DNA of 64,000 nucleotides from Artocarpus heterophyllus (Eukaryota > Streptophyta > Magnoliopsida > Rosales > Moraceae), in the NCBI GenBank assembly GCA_025403435.1, contig CM046354.1, positions 39,359,041 to 39,423,040 on the forward strand, given 5' to 3'. The position numbers were made by a program, and so were the translations under genes. Shown one piece after another: positions 25,092-38,745 of this stretch; the stretch's first letter is position 1; every line of letters starts with the position of its first letter. Under the pieces are notes generated by a model. That model was given only the letters and a program-made list of their open reading frames with translations. It was not told where the DNA came from and searched no databases.

Positions 25092-26935
25092 AACTGTCCT
25101 TAAATGCCATACATTAAAGCATTCAATTCATCATTGCATCATAAATAAACATACATTAAAATAATCATGAATACTTGAGCACAACGATACCATGCACTCG
25201 TCACCTGTCATAAAACTTGATATAAAAGTTAGAAACATAAAAAAATCATATATCATAACTTATTTTATAAATTATTAATAAAATTTTCTTAACATCGTTA
25301 CTAACTTAATGTGATTCATTACATAAAAAATAGGTGGGTGTTACACCCAATTGAATTTTATTGGGCCACCATGCCATGAAAGGTGGCCCAATCCCATGGT
25401 GACATCTAGTAACCCAATGGGTTACTTGATAAGTCATCTAAGAAGATAAACATGCATTAAATGCAAAGTTAGCCAAAAAAATTTTTCTTCTTCTTCTTCA
25501 ACCTCCACGACAGCCATTGTTGAAGCTTCCCAAAAATTTTCTCAACCCAAATCTTTGCAAAAATAGCCCCAATTAAGTTCAAGAGGCAAAATCCTAGGAA
25601 TTTCAACAAGTTTTAAGGTAAAAACCTAAACTTTTTCAAGGTTTCTTGGGTTTTTTCTTGGGAAAAAGAAAGAAAGTTAATTCATGGTATTTTTGCATAG
25701 AAATAGTGTTTAGAAAGGAGATTTAAAGAAGCCTTGAAAGGCTAAAAGCACAAGGAGTTATTTGGGGTAAGTTTTGAATTTTAAAGTTTTGAAATTTGTG
25801 ATTTTTGTTTTGATTTTTAATCCTTTAAAAGCATGTGGGTCCTTGAGCAATTTTTTTAGTTAAATCCCATAGAAAAATGAATTATGGCATGTTGATATTG
25901 TGGAAATTTAGGATTTAAGGTGCAAAATGGTGCTTTATGTAAAAAGTGTATTTTTGTAATTTTAATGTTAGTTTTTCAAAAATTATGTTGGGCATGGAAA
26001 ATGGTTCAAACAAGGGTAGGAACTATCTTTGCAGGGGTAGATCTACTATTTAAAAATGGACTTTTACAAAAATACCCTAAGTACTAAATTGAAAGAAAAA
26101 GTTTCTTCTCCGCAGAAATGAAAATTGCCCAAAAACACCCCTGTATAGTGAGAATTTCAAAAAAGTTAAAATATAAAAGTTGTAGATCTCGATGAAAATG
26201 TTAGGCTTCACAGTTAGTTCGTCGAAAATCTTAACCGTTTGTGAAATTTTAATTTTTCAAGAATTTGTTAAAATTGAAAAAAAAGTTTAAGTGCAAAAAT
26301 GGCATTTTTCAAAATGATTTAGGGTATGGTACTTTGAGTAAAAATGTTCCTTTTGAAAAATAGGAAATTTTGGTGTAAAGAGAAAAATTTTAACCCTAGG
26401 GTAAAACTGTCAAAATTTTCAATTAAGGGACTAAACTACAAAGTTCTACTGAAATGGGGTATAGATGTGAAATAAGGAGATCCGACCCACTAGGGTACTA
26501 TTTTTAAATTAGTACATAACTATTTTCGTTAGAATAGCAAAATCGAGCTCAAAAAAGTTAGTAGACCCACTAGGGACAAAATCGTAATTTTGCCCGAATA
26601 ATTTGAACTGCTTCGAAATGTTTCAAAAGGGGAAAAGGGAATGATTGGAAAGATTTCCACCCTTCGTTAGAGACGATAGGGTAGAATAAAATAGGAATAA
26701 GAAAACCAGTAGTTTTGGAGTTATATATAGTTATGCAACTTAATTTATTAATTAACGAATGTTTTATATTAAAACATAGTGAATTTAGCTAATGGCTTTG
26801 TAATTGGCCAACAGGACCCTAGAAGTCTAGGACAGAAAAAAACCGCGGTTGATTTACGTAATACTCGAATCAAGTAAATACCCATCCCACCTACAGTATG
26901 GAATTGTAGGTATAGAGTGTGATATATGTAAATAT

Positions 26936-27130
26936 ATATTTGTGTGTATATCAAGGTGTATACCTATGTGTATGCTATGACATGTGTATCTATAAGTATG
27001 TTGGTGTATACCTGTAAGTATACTAAATAAATACCTGTGTGTATATTATATTGTATACCGGTGTGTATATTAATGTATACCTGTGAGTATAAAAGTATAT
27101 ACCTGTGTGTACTATACCGTACAAGAGTAT
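26936..27130 (+). repeat. TATACCTGTGTGTAT-type minisatellite in LTR
   Basis: Degenerate copies of a GTATACCTGTGAGTAT-like unit recur about every 25-35 bp. The same kind of array lies at 61785-61985 in the paralogous LTR, so it is part of the LTR family. Confidence 0.7.
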
Positions 27131-27835
27131 TTGTATTTTGTGTATAACATGTGTTTATTACTTTATGCATGGTATGATAACCATAATAAATGGACTGGTA
27201 ATTATAACACTAGAAATTAAGAAAAGTGTCGTACCGATTCCTGACTCACAAGGAGTTCAAAGGATATAGTATGGTCACGGTGTTACGTAGACCTAGGTGC
27301 GCAATGGTACGAGCACTTGGGCTATAGTTAAAGACAAGAAATGATAATGATAAAGAAGGTTTATAAAAAAGCATAATGAGTGAATGTATTTTATTGAATG
27401 TGCGTGTGGGTTATATGGGACTTACTGGGTGTAAGCTAATTAAGTATTTCATGCTATTAGTATTCAGACGAGAAGTTCAAAATGATTCTATTAAAGAGCT
27501 GGTAGAGGGATGATTAGTGTGCAGATTGGGTATGGAATCCACCGCTGTTATGTTTCCGCTGTAACATATATTATGTTATTTTGAAATATAAAAGTTTAGA
27601 AAACAACATTGTATAAGAAAGGTTGTTATGTAAGTGCAAGTTTATTTCAGTGTTTTCAAAGTTGCTAAAACCGGTATTGTACAAATAAGAGTGTTAAGTA
27701 AATATATGCATATATTTGTGTTTCCAAGTATCTTAATATTTGTAAAAAAAAAATAAAATATTTCTCTAATTTTTGCTTATAAGTAAGTAAGAAAGAGATT
27801 TATCACAGCTCGAAAAGGTGGGTTATGACATATTG

Positions 27836-28751
27836 ATTGCATTGTTTTCTAATTTTACTACCTCTATAAGAAAGTTTGAAATATACAACTTTTAAAGAGT
27901 GTAAAAATATTATTGATCAAAAATATTTTAGATTAGGGTTAAATAGACAAGTGTTATGTAAAGGTATTTTTGATTTTTTGGTTAGAAGAAGTGATTTAAA
28001 TTAAAGAAAAAAAAAGAAGTAATAGAACACAATAATGATAGAAAAATTGGTATACCGCCTAATTTCCTCGGAATAACACTGCTTTAGCAATTCCCACCTA
28101 CCCCAAAGAGAGCAAATATCTTCAACAATAGGGCTGAAGTGCACAGCAGCAATGATGAAAGACCAATAGGGAAAAATTAATGAGAACAACCTTCACAGCC
28201 AAATCAATATTAAGAGGCCGCCTATATTCAACTGAAGGCCACAAACGAGTCGCCCAAATAGGAGCAGCGCCACAATATGGAATTCATTATCTCATAACTT
28301 TTACATGTATTATTTTATTTTACAACATGATTTGTGTGGCATTATCTAACACCCCTCAAATCCTAAGACAAATGGCTAGGAAAAGAGCAATATAACAAGA
28401 AAAGAGAGATTTAACGAAAAAGAAAAGTTTTTTTATTTTTTATTTTTAACTCAAGAAAGGAGTAGAAATGTGGAAGTTGTCTTGGATGGATTCATGGGGC
28501 TCTCATCCATGAGAGTTGGTTCTCAAATCAGAACCCTTTATCCTATGGGATAAGCACATAAATGCCATGTGCGGACAAAATTGTTTTTATGAATGTCACG
28601 TTTAAAAGATATGAATGCCAAGATTGAAAACTAAGTATGCTAGACTAGTTGAAATGAATTTCAAACTCTCTCTCTCTCTCTCTTCCTCGTCTTGGCATGG
28701 ATCTCAGCTAAAAACCTACCCATGAGCAAGCTTTCGTCACCATCAAAGTAT
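27836..28751. other. no clear gene; coding-like remnant on minus strand
   Basis: Mostly AT-rich. At about 28030-28275 the minus strand can be read in two frames as amphipathic, tryptophan-containing peptide (APIWATRLWPSVEY; SLWGRWELLKQC) with no typical noncoding bias. It may be a decayed exon or transposon piece. I do not recognise the family. A (TC)n run is near 28668-28682. Confidence 0.35.
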
Positions 28752-29058
28752 CTCCTATCTCCAATAGCTTAGTAATTTTTTCACTAAAAAAGTACAGATC
28801 TCTATCACTATTGCCAAAAGGTAGTTGAATCTTTCTACGACAATCAAACATTCAATGGTGGTGTTATCTCCATCTCCGTTGCATAGTTGCGCATGCTAGA
28901 GATCTCGAATAGACGAGAAGTCTTGAACCTTCTATATCGACGTTATCTCCAAATATCGCGTATAGATGAGAAGTCTTAGCTCCATTTCAAACAAAATAAT
29001 GTCGTATCTAAGTTTGGTCAGATCTGAGATTTCTTGCTTTTGGGAATATATATCCTAG
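28752..29058. repeat. dispersed repeat, copy 1
   Basis: Aligns at roughly 80% identity by eye with 47061-47355 in the same orientation (shared stretches include ATCTCCATCTCCGTTGCAT and ATATCGCGTATAGA). The family is not identified. The pair flanks the copia/gypsy block. Confidence 0.7.
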
Positions 29059-29090
29059 TAACGGAATAAGGTGTTATCGATTGAGGATCT

Positions 29091-31005
29091 TGTTAGACAT
29101 GATGCTCTAAGGAGTAAAATATTGTAATATGTGTTTGGAGACATTTTAGTAATTAAGAGTTTATTTATTGTTCATATATCAAATGTTGTTCTCTTTATGT
29201 TCATATCTATTGAATGTATAATAAGCAAACAAAAGTCTAAGGCCATCAATCTAAACCTTTAAAGAATCATGCTTATGATAGATAGATTATGTGGAAGACA
29301 TGAATTAAAGGTGATGGTCTAAATCATAAGATCTATAATCAAGGGAATAAAATAGATACTTTATTCATGTTAAGATTGTTATATTGTCTATATTCCTAGT
29401 GAGAGATGGCTTGTCTTAGCCATCAGAGTGGGACTCCATAAGTAGAAACATTGGTACATTGTTATAAGTGATAATGTATTGGATCAGGATATAAAGTTGA
29501 ATTGATTTAGATTAATAATTCCGTGTATGCAAATCAATTTACTTTAAATAATCATATGTGTTGTGTCTTAATCCTGAAATGACAAATGGGCCCGTTATCT
29601 TGACTTATGTCTTTTGATTCAGAAAGGGTGATATCCTGACCTTATGATGGTATGCATACCGGTACATTGGAGACATAACTTTTGATAGCGTGGACTTATT
29701 ATTCATAGAGTTAATGATATTCTCTTATATGCATTATTCTATAATTGGAAGACTAGAGCGCTCAACTATTTGGATGTATAGGTGTAACCGAATGGAATAC
29801 TATCTTTGAATAGTAAGTTTTCCAATGATGAGGTAACGGAACGTAAGATAAAAATAATTAAGAAGTTAAGACAAAATTTATCCTTAAGCTAATTATGAAT
29901 ATCTTATGAGGATATGACACATTATGATATGTCATTAAAACTTAGCTTATTTGGAGCTTCGTAATTTTTATAGTTCAAGAGTGCAGCTCTAAAGTTTTAG
30001 TAGAGTAGCATTGAAGTTGATAATTATAAAATATATATCTAGGATATTGTATTTTATAATTATTTGAGTTTGAACTATATAGGTCATCAGGTCCTTCTTT
30101 GTTAGCTTATAATAAATCCTATAACGACACGACGTGCTTTTCTAACAAATTGATGACTTATATTAAATTATTAGATTTACTGAAATTTGAGAGGATTAGA
30201 TAATACATGTATGTTTATTGGTTGAATTAAGTTTGTGAATTAATTCAAGATAAACATGTTAAATTATTGGGAATATTTATTTTCTATGAGATTATCCAGA
30301 TATGGCCAATTTGATTATATAACTTCTTTATTAGGTTATTTGAATTAAAACTAAGGCTCTATCCAAAGAATCTCGGGTGGAAAATAAAAGATTCTCAGGA
30401 ATTATATTATCTTAAGTTTGGCAGGCTGATTTGCTAGTTTGGCTTGCTGATGGAGAAAGTTCGGTAAACCAATTTCCAAGTTCGGCCTGCTGATCTAACG
30501 ATAATCTGATTACGTATTTTTGACGCGATTATCATTAGAAGTTGATTCAGATTCAAATTTTTGAGGCTTTATCTGATAATGCTAAACCCCAAGTCTGACC
30601 TTTATAAATAAGGGGTGAGGTTTCTTAGTTATTTAGATCAGTTAAGAAGTTTAGAATGACTACTCTAGTATGAGAAACTCTAGAACTCCCTAAAGGCTAT
30701 TGCTCACAATCGAGAATCTTAGCTCTAGGTTTTCTTAATTGGTTGGAAGGAGAGTCACCAGAGGAAGAGCTGTACGACGTGTCCCCACATACATTCTGAT
30801 CGTGAATAGAGAATAACAAAGAAGACTTGTTGGTTGAGGCTATTCTAGAACGCCTTTCTCTTCACTAATTGCTAGTGTTCTTTGGCATGCAAAGGTTAGT
30901 AAGATCTGTCATTAATTTATGTATATAGCATGTTAAACTTATGTTTTGGAAAATACTTTAATTCAAATTTTTTTTTAAATTTCGTTGTGTACTCGTGTTC
31001 CAACA
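29091..31005 (+). repeat. copia solo LTR, TSD gatct
   Basis: A 1915-bp LTR from TGTTAGACATG to GTGTTCCAACA, diverged from the copia LTRs above but colinear. It is flanked by gatct at 29086-29090 and 31006-31010. No PBS follows. A degenerate GC motif array is near 30415-30500. Confidence 0.8.
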
Positions 31006-31257
31006 GATCTTATGATTTAGACTATCACCTTTAAGATTCATGTCTTCCTCATAATCTGTCCATCATATGCACGATTCTTAAAGGTTTAGACCGAGAGTCT
31101 GAGACTTTTGTTTGCTTATTACACATTCAACAAAAATGAACATAAAAAAGACAACATTTGGTATATGAATAATAAATAAACTCTTTATTGGTAAAATGTC
31201 TCCAAAAACATATTACTACATATTACTCTTTAAGGCACTATGTCTTACAATTCCACT
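31006..31257 (-). repeat. inverted fragment of a copia LTR start plus PPT
   Basis: This piece matches the first ~240 bp of the same LTR family in reverse orientation, ending with a decayed LTR start and a polypurine-like remnant near 31250. It sits between a plus-strand LTR and plus-strand gag sequence, so it marks a rearrangement. Confidence 0.7.
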
Positions 31258-34200
31258 AACAAGCAAATCCAAATATATGATCACTGGCAAAATGCTAATG
31301 ATCAGGCCCATTGTTATGTTTTGGCTAGCATGAATAACATGCTGAAGGCTTAACATGAAGATTATAAGGGTGCAAAGCAGATCTTGATAATTTTGAAGAC
31401 ATGTTTGGAGGCCAAGCCCTAACAAAACAACGAAGGGCTCTTCAAAAACTCTTAAACTACAAACAAAGACTAGGGACTCCTATGAAGGAGCATATGATGT
31501 TGGTCATGGGTTACTTGCTGAGGCTCAAACCTATAGAGCTGATATCAATGCTAAGTCATAGATGACTATGGTTTTTGAGACTTTATCTAAGGAGTTCATC
31601 CCGTTTAGAGCTTCATATAATTTAAGCAATAGACAGGATGTAACATTGACTGTGTTGATGAAGCAATTTCAGGAGTTTGAAAATTTGATCAGGAAACTCC
31701 TGTTAGTGCAAAGGCTAATTTGGAGGCTACATCTGGTTTCAATCATAACCCAGGGAATGGAAAGAAATAGAGGCCTAAGAACGAGAAATCCTTTATTCCG
31801 ACAAATGGCAAGAATAAGAAGAAGAAGAAGAAGAAGAAGAAGAACCCAAAAAAGCTAAAGTGCTTTTTCTGTGGGAATGTTGGGCACATTAAGAAGAATT
31901 GCAAGGACTTCCTTTCTCGAGGAGGTAAGTATGAACTTCTAGTTATTAAAACTTGTTTAGTTGAGGAATTAAGTGACACTTGGGTTATAGATTCTGGAGC
32001 AACTAATCATATTTGTGTTTCTCTATAAGGGTTTAAGAAAATGAGAAGTCTACTGCATAAGGACTTCACATTACAGATGGGAGATGGATCCTTAGTGTTG
32101 GCTGAAGCAGTGGGAGACGTCCATCCTTATTTTGATAATTATAGAATTTTAGTTTTGAAAAATTGTTTTTATGTTCCTAGACTTAAAAGAAATTTAATAT
32201 CTATAGCTTGTTTATTTAAAGACTCTTATTCAGTATCTTTTATTAATAATATGGTGATTCATAAAAACAAATCTTTTCTCTATGATGGATGGACGTAAAA
32301 CAATCTCTATTTTATTAAACCTAAGGTAGACAAATTGCTTAACACTAAGGTTAATGTTAATAACTCTAAAAGACTTAAGACTTCTCACTCTAATAAGACC
32401 TCTCTTTACCATTTGTGATTAGGTCATATTAGCTTAAATAGGATTCAAAGACTGATAAGAGATGGACCTTTAAGTCACTTAGAGGTGGAATCTATACCAC
32501 AATATGAATCTTATTTAGAGGGAAAAATGACCAAAAGACCATTTAGGTCTAAGGGCAATAAGGTCTAAGGCATTCTAGGACTTGTGCATAGTGATGTTTG
32601 TGGTCCCATGAACATCAAGGCATGTGGAGGGTATAAGTACATCGTCACTTTCATTGATGATTACTCAAGATATGGGTATGTCCACCTAAACCATCAAAAA
32701 AGCGAAACTTTTGACAAGTTTAAGGAGTTTCAGGCTAAAGCGGAAAAGCAATTAGGTAAACCCATAAAGGCACTTCGATCCGATCAAGGTGGTGAATATT
32801 TCTTTGATGAGTTCTTGGGACACTTATTAGAGAATGGATTTTATCCCATTTGACTGTGTCGAGCACTCCGTAGTAGAATGGCATAGCTGAGAGAAAGAAT
32901 AGGACTTTGTTAGACATGGTTAAGTTTATAATGAGTTAATCGACATTACTTTTATCCTTTTAGGAATATGTACTACAAACTGTATGTTATCTTTTGAACA
33001 ACGTGCCTTCAAAATTGATTCTTAAAGCTCCTCATGAGTTGTGGATAGATAAGAAGACATCCTTAAACCATATTTGCATATGGGGATGTCCAACTCATGT
33101 CCTGTATAAGGAAGCGAATAAGTTGGAAGCATGTTCAAAAGTTTATGTGTTTGTAGGATGTCCAAAAGGGACTAAAGGGGTTATTTTTATAACCCAAAAG
33201 AGAATAAAGTTGTGATTTCAATGAATGCAATATTCCTTAAGGAAAGTTATATAAATGACTTTAAGCCTCAAAGTAAAGTCATACTCGAGGAATTGGCGAG
33301 TGATTCGATCATTCCAAGGGTTTTGGTTGAAACCAATCCAATCAATGTAGAAAAAGCAACTGAACAACAACCTAAAGGGCTTTGGCGTAGTGGGAGGATC
33401 AGGCGTCAACCTGAGAGGTACATGTTTAATGGTGAAGCCGATTTGGCTAAACTCGTTGAACATGACAGAGAGCCTTACACTTATGAAGAGGCTACGGAGG
33501 ATATTGATTCAAAGCTTTGGACAAAGCCATGAAAACTAAGATGAAGTCTATGGAGACTAATCGAGTCTAGAAAATATATATGGTACAGCCAGACAGGTTC
33601 AAGGCTAAAATTTAAGAGGGTAAGGTCTATAAGTTGCTAAAATCAATTTATGGACTTAAGTAGGCTTCTCATTCTTGGAACATAAGATTTGATCAAGTGA
33701 TCAAGACTTATGGGTTCGAACAAAACATGGATGAACCATGTGTTTACAAACATATTAAGGATGGGATGGTGGTTTTTCTATTGCTCTATATAGATGACCT
33801 TCTGCTAATTGCCAATGATGTTGGGGCAATATCATCGATCAAATTATGGTTGACTAAGGAGTTTGATATGAAAGACTTGGCTGAAGCTAATTATGTTCTT
33901 AGTATCAAGATTTTTTGAGACAGGAAGAACATAATGATAGCTTTATCCTAAGCGGCCTATATAGATAAAATTGTCGAGAAGTATGCAATATAGAATTTCA
34001 AGAAAGGTGGGCAACCATCTAGGTCTAGAATTACACTTTCTAAAAAAGACTTACCAAAGCCTGATGAAGAAAGAGAATACATGAAAAAGATGCCTTATGC
34101 TTCGGCAGTAGGTAGTCCCATGTATGCTATGCTTTGTACATGATCGGACATTTGTTATATGGTCAGGAGAGTAAGTCAATTTTAGTCGAATCTAGGACTA

Positions 34201-34717
34201 AACCACTAGTTTGTGATCAAGTATATTTTCAAGTACCTGAGAAGGACTCGAGCATATATGATTGTGTATTCGGGTAAAGATATAACACTTCTAGGATACA
34301 TTGATTCAGATTTCCAATCCTGTCTGGATTTGAGAAGATCAACTTCTGGTTTTGTGTTTATTGTAGGTGGTAATGCCATTGTTTGGAGAAGTGTCAAGCA
34401 AGATTAAACTTTGGATTCTACGATAGAGGCTGAATATGTGACAATCCGCAAGTTTTTTAGGGATCTTGAGGTAGTTGCTAGTATGGATAAAGCTATATCG
34501 CTACATTGTGATAAAACTGTAGTGATAGCTAATGCTAAGGAACCAATGTTTCACAATCAAAGTAAGCATGTACATTGGGAATATCATATGATAAAAAAAT
34601 AACATAGTGAATGGAAATGTGGAAATATGTATGTTCATATCTGAGGACATTATGGCCTATCGGGGTAATGGGGATGCATACAATATCACATTTACTCACT
34701 TAATACAAGTGGAAGAT
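31258..34717 (+). pseudogene. copia element 3 gag-pol, heavily decayed
   Basis: Recognisable in order: gag from the region matching WKDANDQA, the lysine-rich run and zinc knuckle (about 31795-31905), the DSGATNH protease motif (about 31990), integrase (32400-32950), an RT LLLYIDDLL motif (about 33780) and RNase H STIEAEY (about 34415). Many stops and frameshifts interrupt it, parts of RT near 33550-33590 are deleted, and gag lacks its start. It is dead and clearly older than the other two copies. Confidence 0.9.
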
Positions 34718-35435
34718 TGTTAGACATAGTGTCCTAAGGAGTAAAACGTTGTAATATGTTTTTGAAGACATTTTATAAATAAAAAGTTTATTTATTATTC
34801 ATATTCCAAATGTTGTTCTCTTTATGTTCATTTATATTGAATGTGTGATAAGCAAACTAAAATCTGAGACTGTCGGTCTAAACCTTTAAGAATTGTGCAT
34901 ATGATAGATAGATTATACAGGAGACATGAATCTTAAAGGTGATATTCTAAAGCATAAGATCTACAATTGATGGAATAAAGTTGGGCACTTTATCCATGCT
35001 AAGATTGTTATGTTGTCTGCATCCCTAACGAGAGATGGCTTGTTTTGGTCATCGGAGTGGGACTCCATGAGTAAAAACATTGGTGCACTGTCATGGGTGA
35101 TAATGTATTGGATTGTGACATAAAAGTTTAATTGAGTTGGTCCATAATTTCATTTGTGTAAATTAATTCACTTTAGACAATCATATGTGTTGTGTCTTAA
35201 TCTTGAAATGATTATTTGGCCCGTATTCTTGACTCATGTCTTTTGATATACCGAAAGGTGACATCTTGACTTAATGATGGTACATACACTGGTACGTTGG
35301 AGACATGATTCTGGATTCACGTAGACTTATTATTTATAGATATGGAATCCATAGCTCTTTTTGTAGAGTTAATGATATTCTTTTGTATGCATTATCTTGT
35401 AATTGGAAGACTAGAGTGCTCAACCATTTGGATAT

Positions 35436-37790
35436 TGTAACGCCCCTATGTGGGGGTTAACAGTTTTTAATGAGATAAAATAAAAATAAATAATAAAAGT
35501 AAAACCTTAAAAATTAAAATTTGCCCGGGACTTAAATGAAAACTCTCAACTCAAAAATAAAAATATAAACGATAAATAAACCACAGTTTTAATGTAGCAC
35601 CTTAAATTTAATAATATAAACTGTTGTCATCATCATTTTAACCCTCAACACATTATAATACAGTCACAGAAAGTAACAATTGATGCTTACATTATCATGA
35701 AGAACATTCTCAACGATTGAAGCAGTCCCAATGTAATATAGTTACATCACTTCCTCAACTATATTTCTCGTAGCCACCTCACACTTAGTGAGTCCTGAAA
35801 AGATATAAACATAAGGGTATGAGCAACACTATGCTCAGTAGAGAAAACCATTACTCACCTTTATCATTACCACATTAAAATCTGCATGGTTAGTAAGTTA
35901 CATCATATTCCAGATTATGAGGTTTATTATGATCACATCTTATGGATACCGTAGTTAATCATTACCAAGTGTCATAATTACACATTTATACAAATATTAC
36001 CAATCATCATTGTTCCTAGGTATCCATGTTAAATTGAGTATCACTCAACTCATCGAAACCCAAATGGGCGCACTTGATCACCCTATAAACATTCCAAGGG
36101 TGTTCCGGTGAGGGGACATCAAGCCCCGAGTCCTCACCAAGTCGATTCCTGTACAGTGTGTTCTGGGACTTTCAACCCAAGGAAGCGTCATCGCCTTCCC
36201 CCTACTTTACCTTTTAGGGTATTCATGCCCAAGGACGTAACCGTCGCCCTTTTCATGTCTCACAATTTCTCTATATTAAATCATTATTAATAGAGTTAAT
36301 TTTCCTAACCATGCTTCTCAATTTATAACATGTGTCAATTCATTATGTTCCTCGCCGTACAATACAAGACGAGTCCATGTCATAGTTTCATATGTGATAC
36401 ACATATAATATCAGTTCAACATAGATATATATATATTGCGGCAAAACAATCAATTTTAATTCTATAAAAACCTCACAAAAGATGAGTAATAGAATCCCTA
36501 CCTTTCAAGCTTATCAACAATCTTTTAATCCTGGAATCAGTTAACGTTAGCTCCATACTCCCTTGATCCTAAGGCGTGCATAAGGACAATTAAAACTAAA
36601 GCACAACATACAACTACATTCATAAATAAATCATGTGTAAACCTATCTTACTAGTATGCCATTAAAGCTTTTATATAAATCTCTTTTGAATACCACAGTA
36701 AACAATTTTTGTCTTAACACAATATAAAATGTGAACAAGTAATCTATATGTTTTAGTCCCTAATAAGATTCATCAATCACTTAGGATAATATTGGAAAGG
36801 TTGCAAGACATTAAAGAATTAGGTGGTGAGCAAAGATGGGTTCTTGGTTCAGGTTAGCAGCTGGTATACCATAACAAACTGGCAGATTTACTAGTTTCCA
36901 ATACAAAAATTGAATAATTCTTAGAAAATAAAATACAACTCCGATTTAGGTTTATGATAGCTCGTTAGAAAGCCTAGGATGCTACTTTTCAAATATGGAA
37001 ACCAATTCATAAAATTCATTTTAATTTAATCTTAGAATTTCAAGAAATAACCACTGCCCATAGGGGTATTACAAAGTTTAACAATATAAATTTTCTGTCT
37101 AGGGCATATACACTTAGACTTCATACATATGCTCCAAAATAGCAACAAACATATACTTAGGTTTAAGAACGTAAATTTGAATAATCCTTTAGTATAAAAG
37201 AAAATTTATAAATGAAAGACTAAATTTGTTCATAAGATTCTAACCTCGGATTATGGTTAGTTGGAAGCTTGAAATGGCTTCAAAACAGGTTCCTTTACTT
37301 CGGTATGACTGAAATTCTTGCTCAAATGGAGGTGATGGTGGCAGATTTTTATGGCTGCCTTAAAGAAGTTCTCTAAGTATTTTGCTTCAGCAAAGAAATA
37401 AGAAGAAGAGTGTGGGAACCGTGGAAGAGAAAGGAAGAAAAGATGAAGTCTTTGAAGAGAAGTGATAGAAACAATTACAGAGGAGACATGTTGAAGCATG
37501 TCACGGAGGAAATAAAGAAAATGAGGGTCAAGAGTAGTTGGAAAAGATATCCTTATGTCTCATCTAAAGACTTTAACACACATAATGCCAATATGACATT
37601 TTTGAGATTTATTAGAAGTTCTAAGGCTTTTTAGTAATCATACTAAACAAATATAGGAGAATTTTAGAAAATTTAAAAATAGATAAAAATAAATATTATA
37701 AAATAAATTTAAATGAAGCAATTTTTTTTTTATACATTAAAAATTAATTTAATTACCTCAATACCCGTTAGGAGAATAACGGGTGTCACA
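35436..37790 (-). repeat. 3' LTR of the LOG-carrying element
   Basis: 2355 bp, from TGTAACGCCCC to GGGTGTCACA on the plus strand. It matches 42180-44534 without indels. Small ORFs in it are repeated in both LTRs and look incidental. Confidence 0.94.
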
Positions 37791-37830
37791 GCTCTACCCC
37801 CCTTAAAGAAATTTCGTCCTCGAAATTTCA
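37791..37830 (-). other. polypurine tract and gypsy 3' tail
   Basis: The coding strand reads a CGAGGACGAAATTTC-type sequence and then TTTAAGGGGGGTAGAGC directly before the LTR start TGTGACACCC. This arrangement is common just upstream of 3' LTRs in plant Ty3/gypsy elements and shows the element's ancestry. Confidence 0.8.
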
Positions 37831-38745
37831 ATTCTAGCAATACTAGTAAAAATTTTGATTCCATTATGATTCCAATTCCGAGTCTAAACCGTTAATGTTG
37901 TTTATCTTCCAAAATTAAGTTATCGTATCTCCACTTATTTACTTGCATAATAAATCTTACTCCTAAATCCCTCAATGAGAGTATTTCTGACAAGTTTCAA
38001 CTTATAACACCGTATAATAGTCTAAGAATCTGATCAGGCATACATATTGACCATACCATGATTCCAGTCCTTCATTGTCCATGGACTGTGATTTACAATC
38101 ACATTTAAGGAGATTGCCAGAGAAATTTTATATACTTCATCTTTAGGTTCCTTTTCCTTTTTGAGTAAGGAAAAGTCAAATAGATTTGATTTCATACCTC
38201 AACTAATAAACTAAAACATAATCATAAAACATATATCACAAACGCTTTTATTCAAAACTATACATTAAACTTACTCATAGAGATATTAAACGGAATCTCA
38301 GAGTTGCAAACATACCCGACATATTTTTCATTAAACAGCTATCCTCATGACACAAACATTCAACCCAAATACTATACTTATATTTCATATGGAATATCCT
38401 CATAACTGACTCTGGTACTTCCACATAATATTAACAGAATATTACACATTACAAACATAATACGGATACGTTTCGAGAGTACAAGGCACTCCGTATACCA
38501 GCTATCCATATCATGCATGCTTAGAGGATACAAAAACATCGATAAACAAAAGATCGGACCTTAAGAAGGATGCGTTTCGAGAGCATCAAGTACTCCGTAT
38601 CCAGCCATCCCGGCATTAGGCTCAATGAATCTAAAAGATTGAACAACGACGTACCACAAGAAACACAGAATACAAGGTAAACGGTTATTCGTAACACACG
38701 AAATACGGACACACATGCCTACATGCCAAAGATAAAACAAAAAGA
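37831..38745 (-). other. 3' non-coding tail of the LOG-carrying element
   Basis: No ORF is convincing. An imperfect direct repeat of about 45 bp (sharing CGTTTCGAGAG and ACTCCGTAT) lies at about 38468 and 38574. It may act as 3' UTR. Confidence 0.45.

Larger units (their letters stand above)
12849..25345 (-). mobile_element. gypsy solo LTR (middle level of nest), TSD cccaa
   Basis: On the plus strand it starts TGTAACGCCCCC and ends GTGGGTGTTACA, so on the minus strand it runs TGTAACACCC...GGGGGCGTTACA, like the LTRs at 35436 and 42180. The TSD cccaa occupies 12844-12848 and 25346-25350. Removing the copia insertion leaves about 2.8 kb with no PBS, PPT or coding sequence. It carries GC-rich motif arrays near both ends and a 298-bp triplication in the middle. 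Confidence 0.88.
12309..27830 (+). mobile_element. gypsy solo LTR (outer level of nest), TSD tattg
   Basis: The left edge is TGTAATGATC at 12309 and the right edge GGGTTATGACA at 27830. Both sides carry the 5-bp TSD tattg (12304-12308 and 27831-27835). Without the nested insertion it is about 3020 bp and aligns with the 2955-bp 5' LTR at 59655-62609, which is followed by a real PBS. Here no PBS follows, so this is a solo LTR. The junction of the inner insertion (GTGGACACCCAA at 12848, CCCAATTGAA from 25346) matches uninterrupted sequence near 60189 in the paralogue. Confidence 0.9.

Noticed and set aside
36108..36290. Small ORFs in the LTRs (36108, 37257, 37410 and their copies at 42852, 44001, 44154)
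   Set aside because: Identical in both LTRs because the LTRs are identical; no domain, and short.
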